A stretch of DNA of 48,130 nt, from assembly GCF_009746715.1 (NCBI RefSeq), contig NZ_VRKW01000022.1:1-48130 (forward strand), given 5' to 3'. The position numbers and the translations under genes are program-made. The notes beneath the pieces are model-generated. The model saw only the letters and a list, made by a program, of their open reading frames with translations, did not search any database and was not told the origin of the DNA. Shown here piece by piece: positions 28,730 through 38,728 of this stretch; positions within the stretch are counted from its first letter, which is position 1, and each line of letters starts with the position of its first letter. The stretch is from Ketobacter sp. MCCC 1A13808 (GTDB lineage Bacteria; Pseudomonadota; Gammaproteobacteria; Pseudomonadales; Ketobacteraceae).

Positions 28730-31700
28730 GTGAAAATATTAAAACATAAATTTGGCAGTGGGTTGTTTGTATTTCTGATGTCGGCTATGGCGGGGTTATC
28801 GGCGCATGCGGATGACACTGAAATCTTTTTTGGTGGTGCCGCCAATGCGGCAGTCAGACCGAACATTCTATTTATTCTGGACACTTCAGGATCGATGGAC
28901 GCGTATGACGGAGAAACCTTGCATCGCATGGACCGTATGAAAAATGCGTTCTATGACCTACTAAGTGGAATGAATAATGTCAACATTGGCCTGATGCGTT
29001 TTAACGATCCGGGCGGCCCGATTCTTTATCCCATCACGAATATAGACGAGCCAATTCCGGACTCCTCGCCTTATAACGGTTTTACGTCCGCCCGTATCAG
29101 CTCCACTGACGGCGATGCAGAGCAGGACAATGCAACCGGCGTGGTGACACTGGACAATCGCACTCTAGAGATTACTCAGCGTTCTAGTTCCGGTACTGCG
29201 GAAACCATTACCGTGTCCGTCCAACGCAGTACGGATGACGCGGAAGAAGAGGACGACGGTAAAATCAATACCGAAAGCCACTCTCTGGAAGTCCCCGCTG
29301 ATGACCAAAACAATCGTGACCTTCAGCTTGTAGGGGTCATCTTTCGGGAACTCGGAATCCCTCAAAACGCCACTATTCTAAACGCTTTTCTAACCTTCGA
29401 TATTGAAAATCGCGGGGACCGCAATACCATTAGACGAAATGATGTTGATTTAAGAATATCGGGTCAACTGGGCAATACGATTGCAGAATTCAGCAATTCA
29501 AACAACATTAGCAGCCGCCTAAAAACCACGAATACAGCCGTCTGGCCGATCAGAGGGACAGTACGTGCAGGACGAGAGATAGAGTCCTCAGACATAACCA
29601 ACGTAATACAAGAGTTGGTGCAGCAAGCAACCTGGTCAACCGACAGTGACGCGGCGCTCTTTCTACAACATGCCTATACTAGCAGGCCAAACGGTTCCAG
29701 AGATTTTTCCAGCTATGATGACGGCAACGAAGAACCTAGGTTAACCGTTAGCTATCAAGTTCAGAGCACGCCAGTCAGCCAAACTGTGGGGTTACGTTTT
29801 TCCGAACTGGATATTCCTAAGGGTGTCACCATCACCAGTGCTAAAGTAGAATTTACTGCAGATCGTGACTCCAATGTTCCCACCACGCTCAATATACGTG
29901 GCGAAGCTGCAGACAATTCCGCACCATTGGAAGCCAGCGTGAACAACCTGAATCGGACTCTTACCACCAACACCGTCAACTGGACCCCTTCAGTAAACTG
30001 GCAAAATGGAGAGGTTTATGATTCCGCTGACATCACCGACATTGTGCAGGAAATTACGGATCGTGCCGGATGGTGTGGTGGCAATGCTCTGACTTTGTTG
30101 ATCGATGGTACTGGCACCCGGCCTGCCGTTTCTTATGATGCTTCCGGAGGGAGCGCGCCGCGCTTGGTTGTTGAGTACGACCCGACAACTATCCCGGAAG
30201 ACGGAAGCTGCGTTTCATCCGCCTTGAGTTACCGTATTAATACCGCAAGCAATGACGTTGAGCATGTGGTTGGCGGTAACGGGGCACAATATACGACCGG
30301 TAAAATACTGACATTCGGCTATGACGGCAGCACTAAACAGGCTGTAGGTTTGCGCTTCAATAACCTGGCGGTCGCCGCCAATTCAACCGTCAGTAGCGCC
30401 TACCTTGAATTTAAGGCCAGTCGCTCTGATTCGGTCGCCTCTAACTTTATCATCTATGCGGAAAGCTCCGACAATCCGGGCACGTATAGCGACTCCCGTA
30501 AGGCCAATGGATTGGCAACCATAGGAACGACAGTGAACTGGAACGGAGTCGAAGCCTGGACGGAAGGCCAAGTCTATCGTACGCCCGACATAAGCCCACT
30601 GATACAAGCCATAGTTAACCGCCCTGGCTGGAATCAGGGAAATGCGATCAGTCTTATCATAAAAACCAACACAAACGGAAGTTCACGTGATGCAGTCTCG
30701 TTCGATGAAAGTGCATTTGACGCACCCAGATTAGTATTGCGGGCCTCCGGCAGCACCAACGATTTTGTGCCCACAACCCGGGATGCAGTACGTGAAGTTA
30801 TCTCCACCTTCGTCCCGGCAGGGAACACGCCTATCGTCGATGCACTCTATGAAGCGGCACTGTATTTCCGCGGCAACAACGTTCTTTATGGGAAATCACG
30901 GGGCGATTCCGGTGCGAACAGCAGCACACGGAAATACTTCCGAGTCTCCCATCCGGGCAGCTATACAGGCGGGTCACACTCTCTACCCTCCGGGTGCAAC
31001 GAGACCAACCTGAACGATTCGGACTGTATTAGTGAGCAAATTACCGGTACTCCGGTGTACACCTCACCGATTACAGATCAATGTCAAACTAACCACATTG
31101 TATTACTTACAGACGGTGACCCGACACGCAACGATTCCGCCAGTCTAATACGGTCTATGACCGGTGACTCTAACTGCAAATCCTACGGTGATTCGGACTA
31201 CAGCTGCGCAGAAGAGCTCAGCAAATACTTGTTCACAAACGATCAGAGTGGTTCAGTAATCGGAAGCCAAAACATAAAAACCCACACCATCGGTTTTAAT
31301 TACAGCGATGATAGCGGTTACCTGAGTTCGATCGCAACGAAAGGCGGTGGCGGCACTTACGCTGCTAGCTCATCATCGGAACTGTTGACCGTGTTCCAGA
31401 AGATCGTCGGACCCGCCCTGGATCTGGATACAACCTTCGTTTCACCCGGTGTAACTGTTAACTCCTTCAACCGGCTCAGTCACCGCAATGAAGTGTACTT
31501 CTCCCTGTTTCAACCGAAAGAAAACGAATATTGGCCGGGCAATCTCAAACGCTACAAACTGACCAGCAACGGGGACATTTTGGACAGTGGCGGCGCTAAC
31601 GCAATCGATCCTACAACCGGTTTCTTCAAAGACGACGCGGTTAGTTTTTGGGCCTCTATAGCCGATGGAAATGACACCCAGAAAGGCGGGGCAGCTCATC

Positions 31701-33436
31701 AGCTGCCGACCCATAGTGCGCGCAAAATTTACACCCACTATTCTGGAGCTTCAAACCTATTGGGAGACAATCCGATCTCGGTGGCTAACAAAACCAATAT
31801 CACCAAAGATCGCCTTGGTATCGGAGCAGAAACCGACAGTTATCATGAAAACCTGATTAATTGGATTCGGGGACAAGACGTTCTCGATACCGATGAGGAC
31901 GGTTCCACTACCGATAGCCGTAATCAATTAGCTGATCCGCTGCATTCGTCCCCGTATCTGGTGACCTACGGGGGAACCGAATCAGATCCCGACATCAGTG
32001 TATTTTATGGTGATAACGAAGGTGTGTTCCATGCAGTGAATGCCAGCACGGGTGTTGAACACTTCGCTTTCATACCGGATGAACTATTGCCTAATCTGGA
32101 CAAACTGTATCGAAACACAGGTGAAAGCAATCACCCCTACGGCCTGGATGGACAAATTGCCGCATGGATAAAAGACGTTAACGCGAACTCTATCATCGAG
32201 ACTGCCGACAATGACCATGTTTACCTCTATATGGGCATGCGCCGGGGCGGAAGGAATTATTACGCGCTGAACGTGACCAACCGCAACAGCCCGCGGATGC
32301 TTTGGACAATCAATGGCGGCTCCGGTGACTTCGTTAAAATGGGGCAAACCTGGGCCAGACCCATTAAAACCAAAATCAACGTTGGCGGCACAATCACCGA
32401 CGTATTGATTATCTCCGGGGGCTACGATGACGACCAGGATAGTGCCAACGTTCGCACTGCGGACGATATCGGAAACGCCATGTACATTGTAAATGCGAGC
32501 ACCGGTGCGTTAATCTGGTCTGCCAGCAATCAGGCATCTTACGACCTGAATCTGACTGATATGCAATACAGCATACCCTCCACCGTTCGCGCCATCGACG
32601 TTGATGCAGACGGCGTTACAGACCAATTCTATGTAGGTGATATGGGAGGCCAGCTCTGGCGCTTCGATGTTCATAATGGCAGTGCCGTCGCCAACTTGGT
32701 TACCGCAGGTGTGATTGCCGATCTGGGCGGCGCCACGGCGGCTAATACCCGACGCTTCTACCATGAACCCGATATCTCTGTACTCGTTAAAGATAACCAG
32801 AGAAAACTAGCAATCGCGATAGGCTCCGGTTTTCAGGCGCACCCGCTCAACGTTGCGACGGAAGATCGATTTTATCTTGTCCTGCAAAACTCACTGACCT
32901 CGGCGCCCGCGGATACGGACAGTGATGGCCATCCTGATTACGTTAAACTCACCCATAGCGATCTTTTCGATACCACAAACAATATAATTGAAAACGGTAC
33001 CGATACACAGCAAGAAGACAGCGCCGAAAGCTTGAGTGCTGCACAAGGTTGGTTTATCGATTTATTCGGTGAATATAAGAACACAACCGGCCCGGGTGAA
33101 AAAACACTGGCTCGGGCATTAACACTCAACGGTGTACTGTACTTCACAACCTATCAACCGGATGTTATAGCCAGTGCCAGCTGTACAGCAACGGACACCG
33201 CTGTACGCAAGCTCTATAGCATTAATCTGATCGATGCTACACCCACCGTGGTTGGAACAGATACCGCCGACCGTTGGGGTTCTTCAACCCTAATGGGGAG
33301 CGGGATCCCTTCAGCTCCGGTTCACGTGCGAATCACTGATGATGATGGCACCAGTGACCTGGTCGGTGTCGGTACCGAGTTCACCAAAGCCAGCAGTGGC
33401 GATATTGTTACCAAAACATTCTGGTACAGCTTTTAG
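28730..33436 (+). CDS. pilY1: PilY1-family pilus tip adhesin, set B, with a large insertion in the VWA domain
   Basis: 1568 aa from the GTG at 28730, preceded by GAGGTG; an ATG four codons earlier is possible. Signal peptide ends SAHA, mature start DDTEIFF as in set A. The VWA MIDAS is split: DTSGSM (Asp51, Ser53, Ser55), Thr700 in AGNTPIVDALYEA, Asp795 in IVLLTDGDPT. Between the first and second parts lie ~550 residues of repeated beta-rich domains. The C-terminal PilY1 propeller is intact (VNASTGVEHFAFIP, MGMRRGGRNYYALNVT, calcium-loop-like DVDADGVTD before QFYVGDMGGQLWRFDV). Probable adhesin and assembly factor at the tip of set B pili; pilE follows 8 nt later. Confidence 0.92.
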   Translation: MKILKHKFGSGLFVFLMSAMAGLSAHADDTEIFFGGAANAAVRPNILFILDTSGSMDAYDGETLHRMDRMKNAFYDLLSGMNNVNIGLMRFNDPGGPILYPITNIDEPIPDSSPYNGFTSARISSTDGDAEQDNATGVVTLDNRTLEITQRSSSGTAETITVSVQRSTDDAEEEDDGKINTESHSLEVPADDQNNRDLQLVGVIFRELGIPQNATILNAFLTFDIENRGDRNTIRRNDVDLRISGQLGNTIAEFSNSNNISSRLKTTNTAVWPIRGTVRAGREIESSDITNVIQELVQQATWSTDSDAALFLQHAYTSRPNGSRDFSSYDDGNEEPRLTVSYQVQSTPVSQTVGLRFSELDIPKGVTITSAKVEFTADRDSNVPTTLNIRGEAADNSAPLEASVNNLNRTLTTNTVNWTPSVNWQNGEVYDSADITDIVQEITDRAGWCGGNALTLLIDGTGTRPAVSYDASGGSAPRLVVEYDPTTIPEDGSCVSSALSYRINTASNDVEHVVGGNGAQYTTGKILTFGYDGSTKQAVGLRFNNLAVAANSTVSSAYLEFKASRSDSVASNFIIYAESSDNPGTYSDSRKANGLATIGTTVNWNGVEAWTEGQVYRTPDISPLIQAIVNRPGWNQGNAISLIIKTNTNGSSRDAVSFDESAFDAPRLVLRASGSTNDFVPTTRDAVREVISTFVPAGNTPIVDALYEAALYFRGNNVLYGKSRGDSGANSSTRKYFRVSHPGSYTGGSHSLPSGCNETNLNDSDCISEQITGTPVYTSPITDQCQTNHIVLLTDGDPTRNDSASLIRSMTGDSNCKSYGDSDYSCAEELSKYLFTNDQSGSVIGSQNIKTHTIGFNYSDDSGYLSSIATKGGGGTYAASSSSELLTVFQKIVGPALDLDTTFVSPGVTVNSFNRLSHRNEVYFSLFQPKENEYWPGNLKRYKLTSNGDILDSGGANAIDPTTGFFKDDAVSFWASIADGNDTQKGGAAHQLPTHSARKIYTHYSGASNLLGDNPISVANKTNITKDRLGIGAETDSYHENLINWIRGQDVLDTDEDGSTTDSRNQLADPLHSSPYLVTYGGTESDPDISVFYGDNEGVFHAVNASTGVEHFAFIPDELLPNLDKLYRNTGESNHPYGLDGQIAAWIKDVNANSIIETADNDHVYLYMGMRRGGRNYYALNVTNRNSPRMLWTINGGSGDFVKMGQTWARPIKTKINVGGTITDVLIISGGYDDDQDSANVRTADDIGNAMYIVNASTGALIWSASNQASYDLNLTDMQYSIPSTVRAIDVDADGVTDQFYVGDMGGQLWRFDVHNGSAVANLVTAGVIADLGGATAANTRRFYHEPDISVLVKDNQRKLAIAIGSGFQAHPLNVATEDRFYLVLQNSLTSAPADTDSDGHPDYVKLTHSDLFDTTNNIIENGTDTQQEDSAESLSAAQGWFIDLFGEYKNTTGPGEKTLARALTLNGVLYFTTYQPDVIASASCTATDTAVRKLYSINLIDATPTVVGTDTADRWGSSTLMGSGIPSAPVHVRITDDDGTSDLVGVGTEFTKASSGDIVTKTFWYSF
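29090..30756 (+). repeat. Tandem, possibly nested, ~130-180-aa repeat domains inside PilY1-B
   Basis: Three copies of a domain core are read in translation: LVGVIFRELGIP...PRLTVSY (about 29323-29757), TVGLRFSELDIP...PRLVVEYD (29780-30180) and AVGLRFNNLAV...PRLVLRAS (30340-30756). Each contains D-I-x3-I-Q-E-x3-x-a-x-W, then N-A-L or A-A-L, and ends P-R-L-x-V. Lead-in segments rich in DDAE (TDGDAEQ at ~29102, STDDAEEE at ~29227, ASNDVEH at ~30245) also recur. They resemble DNRLRE/carbohydrate-binding-like beta-sandwiches; the family name is a guess. Confidence 0.75.
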
Positions 33437-33444
33437 GAGGCATG

Positions 33445-33858
33445 ATGCAAGGTTCATTACTTAAAAAGGGAAAGGGATTTACACTGATTGAACTGATGAT
33501 TGTGGTGGCCATCGTAGCGATTCTCGCTGCGGTGGGCTACCCCGCATACGATAGCTCAGTGAAGAAAACCCGCCGTACAGATGCTAAAGGCGCGTTGATG
33601 GGGTTAGCTCAGGCTATGGAGCGATACCACACTGCCAATAACACTTACGTTGGCGCCACCGTCGGCGCTACCGGTGTTTATCCGGCAGAAGCCCCCATAG
33701 ACGGGTCAAAAAAGTTTTATGACCTGAAAATCACAGCTTTGGACGCCACCAGTTACACATTGCAGGCGCAACCCAAAAACGGACAAGATGCCGATGGCAC
33801 CCTGGAATTGAAAAACACCGGTGCCAAAAAATGGAACGGTAACGCCGGTTGGGACTAG
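33445..33858 (+). CDS. pilE: PilE-type minor pilin, set B
   Basis: 137 aa. Leader MQGSLLKKGKG, mature FTLIELMIVVAIVAILAAVGYPAYDSSVKKTRRTDAKGALMGLAQAMERYH, a textbook PilE N-terminus with Glu5. No cysteines in the globular part, unlike the set A PilE. Two adjacent ATGs follow GGAGG; the second (33445) has workable spacing. Last gene of set B, convergent with ispH; no terminator hairpin is obvious in the 13-nt gap. Confidence 0.92.
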   Translation: MQGSLLKKGKGFTLIELMIVVAIVAILAAVGYPAYDSSVKKTRRTDAKGALMGLAQAMERYHTANNTYVGATVGATGVYPAEAPIDGSKKFYDLKITALDATSYTLQAQPKNGQDADGTLELKNTGAKKWNGNAGWD

Positions 33859-33871
33859 TTTTTGTTACTTC

Positions 33872-34804
33872 TTAGCGCAAGGCTTTGGGCATGGAGAACA
33901 CAATGTTCTCCTCTCGCCCGCTGAGTTCCGCAGGGCTGTTCCCACCCCACTCTCTTAGCTGGTTCACCACCCGCAAAACCAATTCTTCCGGTGCGCTGGC
34001 TCCAGCAGTAACACCGATGGTTTTCACATTGTCTAACCATTCTTTTTGCAACTGGCCCGGTTCATCAACAAGGTACGCCCGCGCACCACAGCGTTCTGCC
34101 AGTTCACGTAAACGATTCGAATTAGAACTATTGGGTGACCCCACCACAAATACAATTTCAGTTTCCAATGCCAACGTTTTCACTGCATCCTGACGGTTCT
34201 GCGTGGCGTAACATATATCATCCTTGCGGGGCCCTTCGATTTTGGGAAAGTGAATTCGCAAAGCGTCGATAATGGCAGAAGTGTCGTCCACGGAGAGTGT
34301 AGTCTGAGTTACATACGCGAGCTTGTCCGGATTATGGACTTTGAGCTTTGCTACATCCGCGACCGTTTCCACCAGATAAATTCCACCACCATACGAGTGA
34401 TCATACTGACCCATAGTGCCCTCCACTTCGGGATGCCCCTCGTGGCCAATCAGCACACACTCCATACCGTCGCGGGAGTATTTCATAACTTCCATATGCA
34501 CCTTGGTGACCAGCGGACAGGTCGCATCGAACACTTTGAGCCCACGGCCTTCCGCTTCGTTTTGCACTTGCTTGGAAACACCGTGGGCACTAAAGATCAC
34601 AATGGCATCATCCGGTACTTCCTGCAGTTCGTCCACAAACACGGCACCGCGATCCCGCAAGCCATCCACAACAAACTTATTATGCACCACTTCGTGGCGT
34701 ACGTAGATCGGTGCTCCAAACACATCCAGCGCCCGGTTTACGATGGCAATCGCCCGGTCTACACCAGCACAAAATCCACGGGGGTTTGCCATTTTGATTT
34801 CCAT
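33872..34804 (-). CDS. ispH: 4-hydroxy-3-methylbut-2-enyl diphosphate reductase (LytB)
   Basis: Last enzyme of the MEP isoprenoid pathway, making IPP and DMAPP with an Fe-S cluster. 310 aa. The three conserved cysteines are seen in [12 protein letters not shown] (Cys12), [11 protein letters not shown] and [11 protein letters not shown], and substrate-binding SxN in [11 protein letters not shown]. End of a minus-strand run ileS-lspA-fkpB-ispH whose order is typical for gammaproteobacteria. Confidence 0.97.
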   Translation of the reverse strand: MEIKMANPRGFCAGVDRAIAIVNRALDVFGAPIYVRHEVVHNKFVVDGLRDRGAVFVDELQEVPDDAIVIFSAHGVSKQVQNEAEGRGLKVFDATCPLVTKVHMEVMKYSRDGMECVLIGHEGHPEVEGTMGQYDHSYGGGIYLVETVADVAKLKVHNPDKLAYVTQTTLSVDDTSAIIDALRIHFPKIEGPRKDDICYATQNRQDAVKTLALETEIVFVVGSPNSSNSNRLRELAERCGARAYLVDEPGQLQKEWLDNVKTIGVTAGASAPEELVLRVVNQLREWGGNSPAELSGREENIVFSMPKALR

Positions 34805-34843
34805 ATGTGCCTCGACTAAGTTTTGAATGGTTCGGTTGATTCG

Positions 34844-35311
34844 CTACTGTAATTGAACCGCTTGAGACTGCGCGTCCACCACATTAATGATTTCGACCTG
34901 GAAGGTAATATCTTTACCTGCGAGCGGATGGTTAAAATCCACAACCACCTGATCGTCGTCTGCTGCCTTGATGACACCAGGCAGCTCTGCTTTGCTTTTA
35001 TCTGCAAACGACACCACCAAACCAGGCTGCAAATCCATATCACGGGAAAATAACCCGCGGCGCATTGTCTGAATATTTTCAGGATTATAGGGCCCAAATG
35101 CATTTTCTGCTTCCAGCACAACCGATCGCTTGTCACCGGCTTTAAGGCCGAATATCGATTGTTCGAATCCGGGCAACAAATTACCATCACCGACGGTAAA
35201 GGTAGCGGGGTTGCCGGATTTGGTGGTATCCACCACCGCGCCGTCCATCAATAAAACTGAAAAATGTAACGTCACCCGTTTGTCCGGGCCGATTCGGATA
35301 AATTCGCTCAA
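34844..35311 (-). CDS. fkpB: FKBP-type peptidyl-prolyl isomerase FkpB (SlpA), TTG start
   Basis: 155 aa FKBP with an IF (chaperone flap) insertion, SlyD/SlpA family. VTLHFSVLLMDGAVVDTT and GNLLPGFEQSIFGLKAGDKRSVVLEAENAFGPYNPENIQ are characteristic, followed by VVVDFNHPLAGKDITFQVEI. The only start in the right place is TTG, 2 nt after the lspA stop and with GGAAG upstream. Almost always found between lspA and ispH. Confidence 0.93.
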   Translation of the reverse strand: MSEFIRIGPDKRVTLHFSVLLMDGAVVDTTKSGNPATFTVGDGNLLPGFEQSIFGLKAGDKRSVVLEAENAFGPYNPENIQTMRRGLFSRDMDLQPGLVVSFADKSKAELPGVIKAADDDQVVVDFNHPLAGKDITFQVEIINVVDAQSQAVQLQ

Positions 35312-35313
35312 GG

Positions 35314-35829
35314 CTAACGCTTCCCGGGGTGAATGAACATATCTAGAATCATCAAACCCGCTCCTACGGTAATCGCGCTGTCCGCTACGTTAAACGCGGG
35401 AAAGTGATAGTCCTGCCAATAAAAATCAAGAAAATCGACAACATAGCCCAGAGTAACGCGGTCGTATAAATTACCCAGCGCTCCGCCCAGAATCAAGGCC
35501 AGCGCAACGGCAATCAGCCTGTCGGTTTTAGGCAGCTTGCGTAACCACATAATCAATACAACACTGACTACGGCGGCAATAGCCGTAAAGAACCAACGCT
35601 GCCAGCCACCCGCACCGGCCAGAAAGCTGAAGGCCGCGCCTTCGTTATGAGCCAGGGTCAAATTGAAAAATGGCAATACCGCCAAACGCTCGTACTTCTC
35701 AAACACAGCCACTACCCACAATTTGGTGGCCTGATCCAGAATCACCACCGCCGTCGATAGCCACAACCACGACAACATACCGAGGGGCTGATTCTCTGCG
35801 GGTGCTTTGTTATCCGCGGTTTCTGTCAT
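35314..35829 (-). CDS. lspA: Lipoprotein signal peptidase (signal peptidase II)
   Basis: Inner-membrane aspartic protease, 171 aa, that cleaves prolipoproteins such as BamD. Four membrane helices; catalytic Asp pair in GGALGNLYDRVTLGYVVDFLDFY and FNVADSAITVG; N/G in LAHNEGAAFSFLAG. ATG at 35829; a GTG three codons upstream with AGGA 9 nt before it is equally possible. Between ileS and fkpB. Confidence 0.96.
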   Translation of the reverse strand: MTETADNKAPAENQPLGMLSWLWLSTAVVILDQATKLWVVAVFEKYERLAVLPFFNLTLAHNEGAAFSFLAGAGGWQRWFFTAIAAVVSVVLIMWLRKLPKTDRLIAVALALILGGALGNLYDRVTLGYVVDFLDFYWQDYHFPAFNVADSAITVGAGLMILDMFIHPGKR

Positions 35830-35872
35830 AGTTTTCACTTAATTAATTCCTGTACCTTGAATATCCGGCTCA

Positions 35873-38683
35873 CTAACAAAAGTGTCGATCTTCACCATCA
35901 CCTTCCACATTGTCGACACAACGCAAACACAGTTCGGGATGGTTCTGATCAGACCCGACATCGGGCCGAAGATGCCAACACCGTACACACTTCGGATGTT
36001 GGCTTTTTTGCACTTCCACTTTCAAACCATCCAGCTCAGCAATTTCACCACCGTCACTCCAGCGATGTACACGAACTGCACTGGTGATCATAGCAAAACG
36101 CAACTCGTTACCCAGCCGATCCAGATCCGCTTTCAATTCACCGCTGCAATGGATGTCCACTTCTGCTTCCAGACTACTGCCGACGACGCCGTTTTTGCGC
36201 CCGTCCTCTAATTGCTTGTTCACTGCAGTTTTTACACCCTGAATGCTCTGCCAGAAATCCGCACTCATGGACTCGCTGGGAGGCAAGGTAAATAATCCGT
36301 CGTACCAGGTTTCAAGTGCCACCGAGGCACTACGCTGACCCGGAATAAATTCCCACAACTCATCGGCAGTGAAACTCAAAATAGGGGAGATCCAGCGTAC
36401 CAGTGCTTCGGCAATATGATACAACGCAGTTTGCGCCGAACGCCTTGCCACACTGTCCTGCTTGCAGGTGTATTGCCGATCCTTAATCACGTCCAGATAA
36501 AAACCGCCCAAATCCACTACACAATAGTTATGCAACTTCTGATAGATCACATGAAACTGAAATTCATCGTAATGACGCATGATTTCTTGCTGCAAAACTG
36601 CCGCACGATGAACAGCCCAGCGATCCAATGCAAGCATGTCATCCTGGGCAACCAAATTCGTTTGCGGATCGAACTCATTCAGGTTGGACAACAAAAAACG
36701 GGCGGTATTACGGATACGGCGATAGGAGTCAGCCGTCCGTTTCAGAATTTCGTCGGAAACCGTCATCTCGCCGCGATAATCGGTAGCCGAAACCCACAAG
36801 CGAATAATATCGGCCCCTAGATTTTTGACCACGGTTTGGGGTGAAATAACATTGCCCAGGGATTTTGACATCTTCTTGCCCTGAGCATCCACGGTGAAGC
36901 CGTGAGTTAACACCGTTTTATAGGGCGCTTCTCCGCGAATCGCAACACTGGTTTTCAGAGAGGACTGAAACCAACCACGATGCTGGTCAGAACCTTCTAG
37001 ATACAGATCCGCAGGGACGCGCAGATTATCCCGTTGCTCCAGCACTGAAAAATGGGTGACACCGGAATCGAACCACACATCCAATGTATCGGTTACCTTT
37101 TCGTAACGCTCAGCATCCGCGCCCAGTAATTCCGCAGCATCCAATTTGAACCAGGCTTCGATTCCGTCCTGTTCTACCTTTTTTGCAACCGCTTCAATTA
37201 ATTCTGCGCTATCAGGATGCAGCTCAGACGTTTCTTTATGCACAAACAGCGCAATAGGCACTCCCCAGGTTCGTTGCCGGGAAACACACCAGTCCGGACT
37301 TTGCTCCAGCATACCTTCAATGCGGGCTTTCCCCCACTCGGGTAACCACTCCACCTGATGGGCCGCTTTCTTACAGGCTTCCAGCAAGCCCTTCTGCTGC
37401 ATGCTGATAAACCACTGCGGCGTGGCGCGATAGATCAATGGCGTTTTCGTGCGCCAACAATGGGGATAGCTGTGAACCATTTTTGCCTGCTTCAGCAGAG
37501 CCCCGTTTTGCTCCAGCAAATCCAGAATTCTGGGTTCGACTTTATAAACGTGCTGCCCTGCAACCAGCGGCGTAGATTCCACATAGCTGCCATCCGCAGC
37601 GACATAGTTCAGAGTGTTAATGCCGTACTTCAAACCCACGTTAAAATCGTCCAGACCGTGATCCGGCGCAATGTGCACAGCGCCTGTACCTGCATCAGTA
37701 GTTACATGATCACCCATGACAACCGGAACAACCCGGTCGATAAAAGGATGACGCAACAGTGTATTTTCCAGGTTGATCCCGGTGGTGGTTTCAAGCACGA
37801 CGAAAGATTCCACGCCGTATCGCTTACAAACCGTTTCTACCAGATCCGAGGCCAGCAAAATAATCTCGTTCCCGTTCCCCGCATCCAGCTCTACCAGGCT
37901 GTATTCCAAATCCCGACTTAATGCGACAGCCTGATTGGCAGGCAAAGTCCAGGGCGTGGTAGTCCAGATAACCACAGACAATGGCAGACTGATGGACGCC
38001 AAACCGAACTGCTTCGCAAAGGCCTCGCGGTCCACCGGGTGAAATCGTACGTCGACCTGAGTAGAGGTTTTATCCTGGTATTCCACTTCCGCTTCTGCCA
38101 GAGCAGAGCCACCCACGACACTCCAATACACAGGCTTGAAGCCTTTTACCAGATGACCATTCTCAGCGATCCGCCCCAACGCCCGAATAGTATCCGCTTC
38201 CGTTTTAAAATCCATGGTCAGATAGGGGTTGTGCCAATCACCCAATATTCCCAGCCGCATAAAATCCTCGCGTTGGCCATTCACCTGCTTGGTCGCATAT
38301 TCACGGCATTTTTTGCGAAAGACGTCGTAGGGCACTTTTACGCCAGCCTTACCGATTTTCTTTTCCACGTTATGCTCGATAGGAAGACCATGACAATCCC
38401 ATCCGGGGACATAGGGAGCATCAAACCCACTCAGCCTTTTAGCGCGGATAATTGTGTCTTTCAGAATTTTATTCACCGAATGACCGATATGAATATCGCC
38501 GTTCGCATAGGGAGGGCCATCGTGCAGAATAAATTGCGGACGCCCGGCTGTGGCATTCTGTACGGCTTGGTACAGGTCCAGCTTAGCCCAACGCTTAAGC
38601 AATTGCGGTTCCCGTTGCGCCAAGTTCGCCTTCATCGGGAACTGGGTATTGGGGAGATTCAATGTGGATTTGTAATCGGCCAT
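35873..38683 (-). CDS. ileS: Isoleucyl-tRNA synthetase
   Basis: Class I synthetase, 936 aa. HIGH motif in [20 protein letters not shown] (about 54-73), the KMSKS motif [10 protein letters not shown] in the catalytic domain, editing domain between them ([16 protein letters not shown]), and a C-terminal zinc finger CVRCWHLR...[11 protein letters not shown] at 38683 gives the N-terminus [21 protein letters not shown] expected from Pseudomonas. Between ribF and lspA. Confidence 0.98.
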   Translation of the reverse strand: MADYKSTLNLPNTQFPMKANLAQREPQLLKRWAKLDLYQAVQNATAGRPQFILHDGPPYANGDIHIGHSVNKILKDTIIRAKRLSGFDAPYVPGWDCHGLPIEHNVEKKIGKAGVKVPYDVFRKKCREYATKQVNGQREDFMRLGILGDWHNPYLTMDFKTEADTIRALGRIAENGHLVKGFKPVYWSVVGGSALAEAEVEYQDKTSTQVDVRFHPVDREAFAKQFGLASISLPLSVVIWTTTPWTLPANQAVALSRDLEYSLVELDAGNGNEIILLASDLVETVCKRYGVESFVVLETTTGINLENTLLRHPFIDRVVPVVMGDHVTTDAGTGAVHIAPDHGLDDFNVGLKYGINTLNYVAADGSYVESTPLVAGQHVYKVEPRILDLLEQNGALLKQAKMVHSYPHCWRTKTPLIYRATPQWFISMQQKGLLEACKKAAHQVEWLPEWGKARIEGMLEQSPDWCVSRQRTWGVPIALFVHKETSELHPDSAELIEAVAKKVEQDGIEAWFKLDAAELLGADAERYEKVTDTLDVWFDSGVTHFSVLEQRDNLRVPADLYLEGSDQHRGWFQSSLKTSVAIRGEAPYKTVLTHGFTVDAQGKKMSKSLGNVISPQTVVKNLGADIIRLWVSATDYRGEMTVSDEILKRTADSYRRIRNTARFLLSNLNEFDPQTNLVAQDDMLALDRWAVHRAAVLQQEIMRHYDEFQFHVIYQKLHNYCVVDLGGFYLDVIKDRQYTCKQDSVARRSAQTALYHIAEALVRWISPILSFTADELWEFIPGQRSASVALETWYDGLFTLPPSESMSADFWQSIQGVKTAVNKQLEDGRKNGVVGSSLEAEVDIHCSGELKADLDRLGNELRFAMITSAVRVHRWSDGGEIAELDGLKVEVQKSQHPKCVRCWHLRPDVGSDQNHPELCLRCVDNVEGDGEDRHFC

Positions 38684-38728
38684 GAAATTCAACTGCCCTT
38701 TAAAATATGTCCTGGTTCTGATCTATTG

